The notes under the pieces are model-generated. The model was given only the letters and a program-made list of their open reading frames with translations, was not told where the DNA came from and did not search any database. The position numbers were made by a program, and so were the translations under genes. A DNA stretch of 64,000 bases from Halomonas denitrificans (lineage in GTDB: Bacteria > Pseudomonadota > Gammaproteobacteria > Pseudomonadales > Halomonadaceae), in NCBI RefSeq assembly GCF_003056305.1, contig NZ_PYVX01000001.1, positions 372,001-436,000 on the forward strand. The letters are read 5' to 3'. Positions 59,320 to 64,000 of this stretch are shown in pieces. Every line of letters starts with the position of its first letter. The first letter of the stretch is position 1.

Positions 59320-59365
59320 AAAAAAACCGCATGCCGCCGACACGACGGGCGTGACGGGCGGCATG
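59320..59365 (-). terminator. Rho-independent terminator of the DJ-1 family gene
   Basis: On the minus strand a CATGCCGCC stem with an inner partial stem pairs with GGCGGCATG and is followed by CGG and seven T. It lies 36 bp after the stop codon. Confidence 0.85.
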
Positions 59366-59400
59366 GCGGGGGGTGCGGCGATCCTTGTGGCCGCGCGGTA

Positions 59401-60090
59401 TCAGTGGCGCTCAGCCAGCACCTCGAGCAGCAAGCGGGCCGTGGGCGCGCTGGAGGCCGGGTTCTGCCCGGTCACCAGCAGCCCGTCGCGGACCTGGAAG
59501 GGGGCGAAGTCATCGTCGCTGCGCTCGTACCGCCCCCCCTTCTCCTTGAGGGCATCCTCGAGCAGGTGCGGCACGACGCCGGTGAGCCCCACCGCCTCCT
59601 CCTCGCTGTTGGCGAAGCCGGTGACCCGGCGGCCCTGGATCAGCGGCTCGCCATCGGGGGTCCGTGCGTCGAGCAGCACCGTGGGCGCGTGGCAGACGGC
59701 GGCCACCGGCCGCTCGGCGGCCAGGAAGGCCTCGATCAGGCGGCGGGAATCGGCATCGCCGGTCAGGTCCCACAGCGGGCCGTGTCCGCCGGGATAGAAG
59801 ATCGCGTCGAAGTCATCGACCTCGACCTCGGCGAGCTTGCGGGTGCTGGCGAGCTGCGCCTTGGCCTGGTCATCCGCCTCGAAGCGCCGGGTCTCCTCGG
59901 TGAGGGCCTCCTCGGCCTGGGAGTTGGGGTCCACCGGCGGCAGGCCGCCCTTGGGCGAGGCCAGGGTGACCTCGGCGCCGGCGTCCTTGAAGACGTAGTA
60001 GGGCGCGGCGAACTCCTCGAGCCAGAAGCCGGTCTTGTGGTCGGTATCGCCCATGCGGTCATGGGAGGTCAGTACCATCAGGATCTTCAT
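59401..60090 (-). CDS. DJ-1/PfpI superfamily protein (Hsp31-like)
   Basis: A 229-residue protein of the Hsp31-like branch. It has TGFWLEEFAAPYYVFKDAG, AIFYPGGHGPLWDL and the nucleophile elbow AAVCHAPTVLLDA with the reactive Cys. VTGFANSEEEAVGLTGVVPH is also typical. Relatives act as glyoxalase III or protein deglycase/chaperones, or are described as type 1 glutamine amidotransferase-like. GAGGAGG precedes the ATG at 60090. Confidence 0.9.
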   Translation of the reverse strand: MKILMVLTSHDRMGDTDHKTGFWLEEFAAPYYVFKDAGAEVTLASPKGGLPPVDPNSQAEEALTEETRRFEADDQAKAQLASTRKLAEVEVDDFDAIFYPGGHGPLWDLTGDADSRRLIEAFLAAERPVAAVCHAPTVLLDARTPDGEPLIQGRRVTGFANSEEEAVGLTGVVPHLLEDALKEKGGRYERSDDDFAPFQVRDGLLVTGQNPASSAPTARLLLEVLAERH

Positions 60091-60167
60091 CGCGGCCCTC
60101 CTCGGGCGTTGGTGCATGCGTGCCTAGATGAGATGGAGATGCGGGCGAGGAGTTCAAGGAGGGGGCG

Positions 60168-60208
60168 AGAAAACCACAAGAAAGCGCCTGCCACGACGGG
60201 CAGGCGCT
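60168..60208 (-). terminator. Terminator of metZ
   Basis: AGCGCCTGCC and GGCAGGCGCT form a 10-bp stem on the minus strand with a 6-nt loop. It is followed by TTCTTGTGGTTTT. It lies 28 bp after the metZ stop. Confidence 0.75.
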
Positions 60209-60235
60209 CGGTGCCAAGGGACCGTCGACGGGCCG

Positions 60236-61432
60236 TCAGACCAGGGCGTCGAGCCCGCGGGCCAGGTCGTCGCGGATGTCCTCCAGCGCCTCCAGCCCCA
60301 CCGCCAGGCGGATCAGGCCCTCGCTGATCCCGGCGGCGGCCTTCTGCGCCTCAGAGAGGCGGCCATGGGTAGTGGTCGCGGGGTGGGTGATGGTGGTCTT
60401 GACGTCGCCGAGATTGCCGGTGATCGAGACCATGCGCGTGGCATCGATCACCGACCAGGCCGCCTCGCGCCCGCCCTTCACCTCGACGCCGACCACCGCC
60501 CCGAAGCCCAGCTGCTGGCGACCGGCGAGCTCATGCTGCGGATGGCTGGCCAGGCCGCTGTAGTGGACCCGCGCCACCGCCGGGTGGCCCTCCAGCCACT
60601 CGGCGAGCCGCCCGGCGTTCTCGCAGTGGGCGCGCATGCGCAGGTTCAGGGTCTCGAGGCCCTTGGTGAAGAGCCAGGCATTGAAGGGGCTCAGGCAGGG
60701 CCCGCAGGTGCGTACCACCCCGAACACCTCCTCGAGCTCCTTGTCGCGGCCGACCACGGCCCCGCCGATCGCCCTGCCCTGGCCATCCAGGTACTTGGTG
60801 GCGGAGTGGATCACCAGGTCCGCCCCCAGCGACAGCGGCCGCTGCAGCGCCGGCGTCAAAAAGCAGTTGTCGATGGCAAGCCAAGCTCCGTGGCGGTGGG
60901 CGATCTCGGCCAGGGCCGCGATGTCCACCACCTCGGAGAGCGGGTTCGAGGGCGTCTCGGCGAACAGCAGCTTGGTCGCCGGGGTGATGGCCGCCTCCCA
61001 CGCCTCGAGGTTCGACAGCTCCACGTAGCGGGTGGTGATGCCGAACTTGCCCAGGTACTTGTCGAACAGGCTGACGGTGGAGCCGAACAGCGAGCGCGAG
61101 GCGACGATCTCGTCGCCCGCGGAGAGCAGCGCCAGCGCCGTGGCCATGATCGCCGCCATGCCGGAACTGGTGGCCACGCAGCGCTCGCCGCCCTCCAGGG
61201 CCGCCAGGCGCTGCTCGAAGGTGCGCACGGTGGGGTTGGTGAAGCGCGAGTAGATGTTGCCCGGCTCCTCGCCGCCGAACTTGGCCGCCGCCTCGGCGGC
61301 GCTGCCGTAGACGAAGCTCGAGGTCGGGAAGATCGGCTCGCCGTGCTCCTGCTCGTGGGTGCGCTGATGGCCGGCGCGAATGGCCAGGGTCTCGAGCTCC
61401 CACTCCGGCGCGGGTGTCTGGTCCTGCTGCAT
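60236..61432 (-). CDS. metZ: O-succinylhomoserine sulfhydrylase MetZ
   Basis: A 398-residue PLP enzyme of the Cys/Met metabolism family that makes homocysteine directly from O-succinylhomoserine and sulfide. It has TLAIRAGHQRTHEQEHGEPI, YSRFTNPTVRTFEQRLAALE, SSGMAAIMATALALLSAGD and the PLP lysine in DLVIHSATKYLDGQGR. It follows purF after 11 bp, the usual purF-metZ order in Pseudomonas-like bacteria. Confidence 0.95.
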   Translation of the reverse strand: MQQDQTPAPEWELETLAIRAGHQRTHEQEHGEPIFPTSSFVYGSAAEAAAKFGGEEPGNIYSRFTNPTVRTFEQRLAALEGGERCVATSSGMAAIMATALALLSAGDEIVASRSLFGSTVSLFDKYLGKFGITTRYVELSNLEAWEAAITPATKLLFAETPSNPLSEVVDIAALAEIAHRHGAWLAIDNCFLTPALQRPLSLGADLVIHSATKYLDGQGRAIGGAVVGRDKELEEVFGVVRTCGPCLSPFNAWLFTKGLETLNLRMRAHCENAGRLAEWLEGHPAVARVHYSGLASHPQHELAGRQQLGFGAVVGVEVKGGREAAWSVIDATRMVSITGNLGDVKTTITHPATTTHGRLSEAQKAAAGISEGLIRLAVGLEALEDIRDDLARGLDALV

Positions 61433-61443
61433 GACGGGCCCCT

Positions 61444-62964
<1,521 letters not shown>

Positions 62965-63039
62965 TCTACCTTACCTCTCTTGCCGGGTACTTGCTGTGAA
63001 GGGTCGGGACGGGGCATGGCGCCGTCCCGGTGTCATGTG

Positions 63040-63624
63040 TCAGGGGGGCGTCGCCTCATCGGCGTCGTCCGGTTCGGCCTCGGCGGACGGGGCCGGCGCC
63101 GCCTTCGGCAGGGGGAGCTCCCGCAGCGAGGAGGGCTCGGGCAGGCGGCCCTCCCAGGCCGCCAGATGGCTCACCGCCCAGTCCTGGAGCCGTTCGAAGG
63201 TCGGGCGCAGCGCTGCCTCCTGCCAGGCCTGGAGCTGGACCAGCGGCGTCAGGCCCATCAGCAGGGTCGCCAGCACGAGGATCGCCGTGCCCTTGGCCAG
63301 GCCGAAGGCGGTGCCGGTCACCCGGTTCAACAGGCCCATGCCCACCCACTCCACGGCGGCATGCACCATGCGGATGACCAGGCCGCAGAGCAGGATCACC
63401 GCGAAGATCACCAGCACGAAGGCCAGCACCAGGCGGCCATCGGCGCTGTCGATCACCCCGGTGAACAGCTGGGCCACCGGCGGGGCCAGCAGCCGGGCCG
63501 CCAGCAGCGCGATGATCCAGGCGGCGAGCCCCAGGGCCTCGCGGACCAGCCCGCGCATGAAGCCGGCAAGCCCGGTCACCACCAGCACCGCGACGAAGAT
63601 CCAGTCGATCCAGGTCAGCGTCAT
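63040..63624 (-). CDS. cvpA: CvpA family membrane protein
   Basis: A 194-residue inner-membrane protein with four helices and the family pattern LTWIDWIFVAVLVVTGLAGFMRGLV and GMGLLNRVTGTAFGLAKG. E. coli CvpA is needed for colicin V production and is the partner gene of purF. The C-terminal tail is Pro, Ala and acid-rich. It overlaps the SPOR gene by 4 bp (ATGA). Confidence 0.93.
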   Translation of the reverse strand: MTLTWIDWIFVAVLVVTGLAGFMRGLVREALGLAAWIIALLAARLLAPPVAQLFTGVIDSADGRLVLAFVLVIFAVILLCGLVIRMVHAAVEWVGMGLLNRVTGTAFGLAKGTAILVLATLLMGLTPLVQLQAWQEAALRPTFERLQDWAVSHLAAWEGRLPEPSSLRELPLPKAAPAPSAEAEPDDADEATPP

Positions 63625-64000
63625 GAGTCGCTGTCCGCACGCACCAGCAGGCCCTGGAGGTTGTCCCGGGCCTTGAGCTCACCCATCACCCGCTCGCCCT
63701 CCCGGGAGGAGGCGAAGGGGCCGACGTAGACGGTGGTCAGGCCGTTGTCGCGGGCGCGGCGATAGACGGGCAGGCCCTGCTCGGCGAGCCTGGCCTCGAG
63801 GCGCTCGGCGTTGGCGACCTCGCCGAAGCTGCCCACCTGCACGGCCCACTCCCCCTCGGGGACGGCCTCGACCGGGGTGGCCGAGGCCTGCTGCTGACTC
63901 GCCAAACGCTCGTCGGCGGCGCGGGCCAGCTCGGCGATGGGATCCACGGTCGGCGCCTCGGCGGGCTCGGGCGACGTCGCTGCCGGCTCGGACGCCGACT
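63621..64000 (-). CDS. SPOR domain protein (DedD-like), cut by the window edge
   Basis: The frame stays open to the last base, so the 5' part is outside. The visible 126 residues are a Pro/Ala/Glu-rich linker followed by a C-terminal SPOR domain: EWAVQVGSFGEVANAERLEA, LAEQGLPVYRR, TTVYVGPFASSREGERVM. SPOR domains bind denuded septal peptidoglycan. The order SPOR-cvpA-purF matches dedD-cvpA-purF of other gammaproteobacteria. Confidence 0.88.
   Translation of the reverse strand, partial: SASEPAATSPEPAEAPTVDPIAELARAADERLASQQQASATPVEAVPEGEWAVQVGSFGEVANAERLEARLAEQGLPVYRRARDNGLTTVYVGPFASSREGERVMGELKARDNLQGLLVRADSDS

Overview
The window is about 64 kb of high-GC, gene-dense gammaproteobacterial chromosome. 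It most resembles Halomonas or a close relative in the Halomonadaceae. That is an inference from gene content (phasin, urease with a urea ABC transporter, a TctCBA carrier, a CFA synthase), from gene orders such as SPOR-cvpA-purF-metZ, purMN divergent from perM-hda, and yceI-cytochrome b561, and from the protein sequences. No 16S gene is present, so the genus is not proven. I see no phage, integrase, insertion sequence or CRISPR array.

Layout. 1-425: two identical tRNA-Val(GAC) genes with a good sigma70 promoter and a terminator. 426-4626: glycerol catabolism (glpK divergent from glpR-glpD) with GlpR-like operators. 4657-10010: a phosphorus block with a histidine phosphatase divergent from a phnD-phnC-phnE-phnE ABC transporter and a membrane-anchored endonuclease/exonuclease/phosphatase-fold protein. 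10014-12761: fumC, a phasin gene behind a large inverted-repeat promoter, and a lipoprotein. 12772-16496: hda-perM facing purM-purN. 16583-24000: a 140-bp imperfect palindrome, dcd, apbC, a membrane-anchored coiled-coil protein, arfB, a spermidine-synthase-like protein, yqhA, yihY and a PLD-family protein.

24139-35712 is one nitrogen module on the minus strand: urtABCDE (urea uptake), then ureDABC-EFG (urease and nickel insertion) and a small His-rich exported protein. Both halves start behind near-identical sigma54 (-24/-12) promoters, which suggests NtrC-type nitrogen control. 36038-43030 is a tripartite tricarboxylate carrier (tctCBA) divergent from a translationally chained set: a short IclR regulator, a TctD-like response regulator, a TctE-like kinase and a periplasmic solute-binding protein. 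Paired palindromes lie between the two sets.

43045-64000 is mostly housekeeping: an RlpA-family protein, cobA, an NSS-family transporter, cfa, a PAS-GGDEF protein, an alpha/beta hydrolase, a RecQ-family helicase, phhB with an aromatic aminotransferase, dadA, a MATE exporter, a PAS-GGDEF-EAL protein behind a perfect palindrome, yceI with cytochrome b561, a DJ-1-family protein, metZ-purF-cvpA and a SPOR protein cut by the window edge.

The most interesting places for follow-up are the iclR-tctD-tctE-SBP chain beside tctCBA, the phn/phosphatase/nuclease block with a possible GlpR-like site, the phasin promoter inverted repeat, and two candidate intergenic repeat elements (16583-16724 and the ureC-ureE gap). 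Operator, promoter and terminator calls are pattern matches by eye and were not scored computationally.
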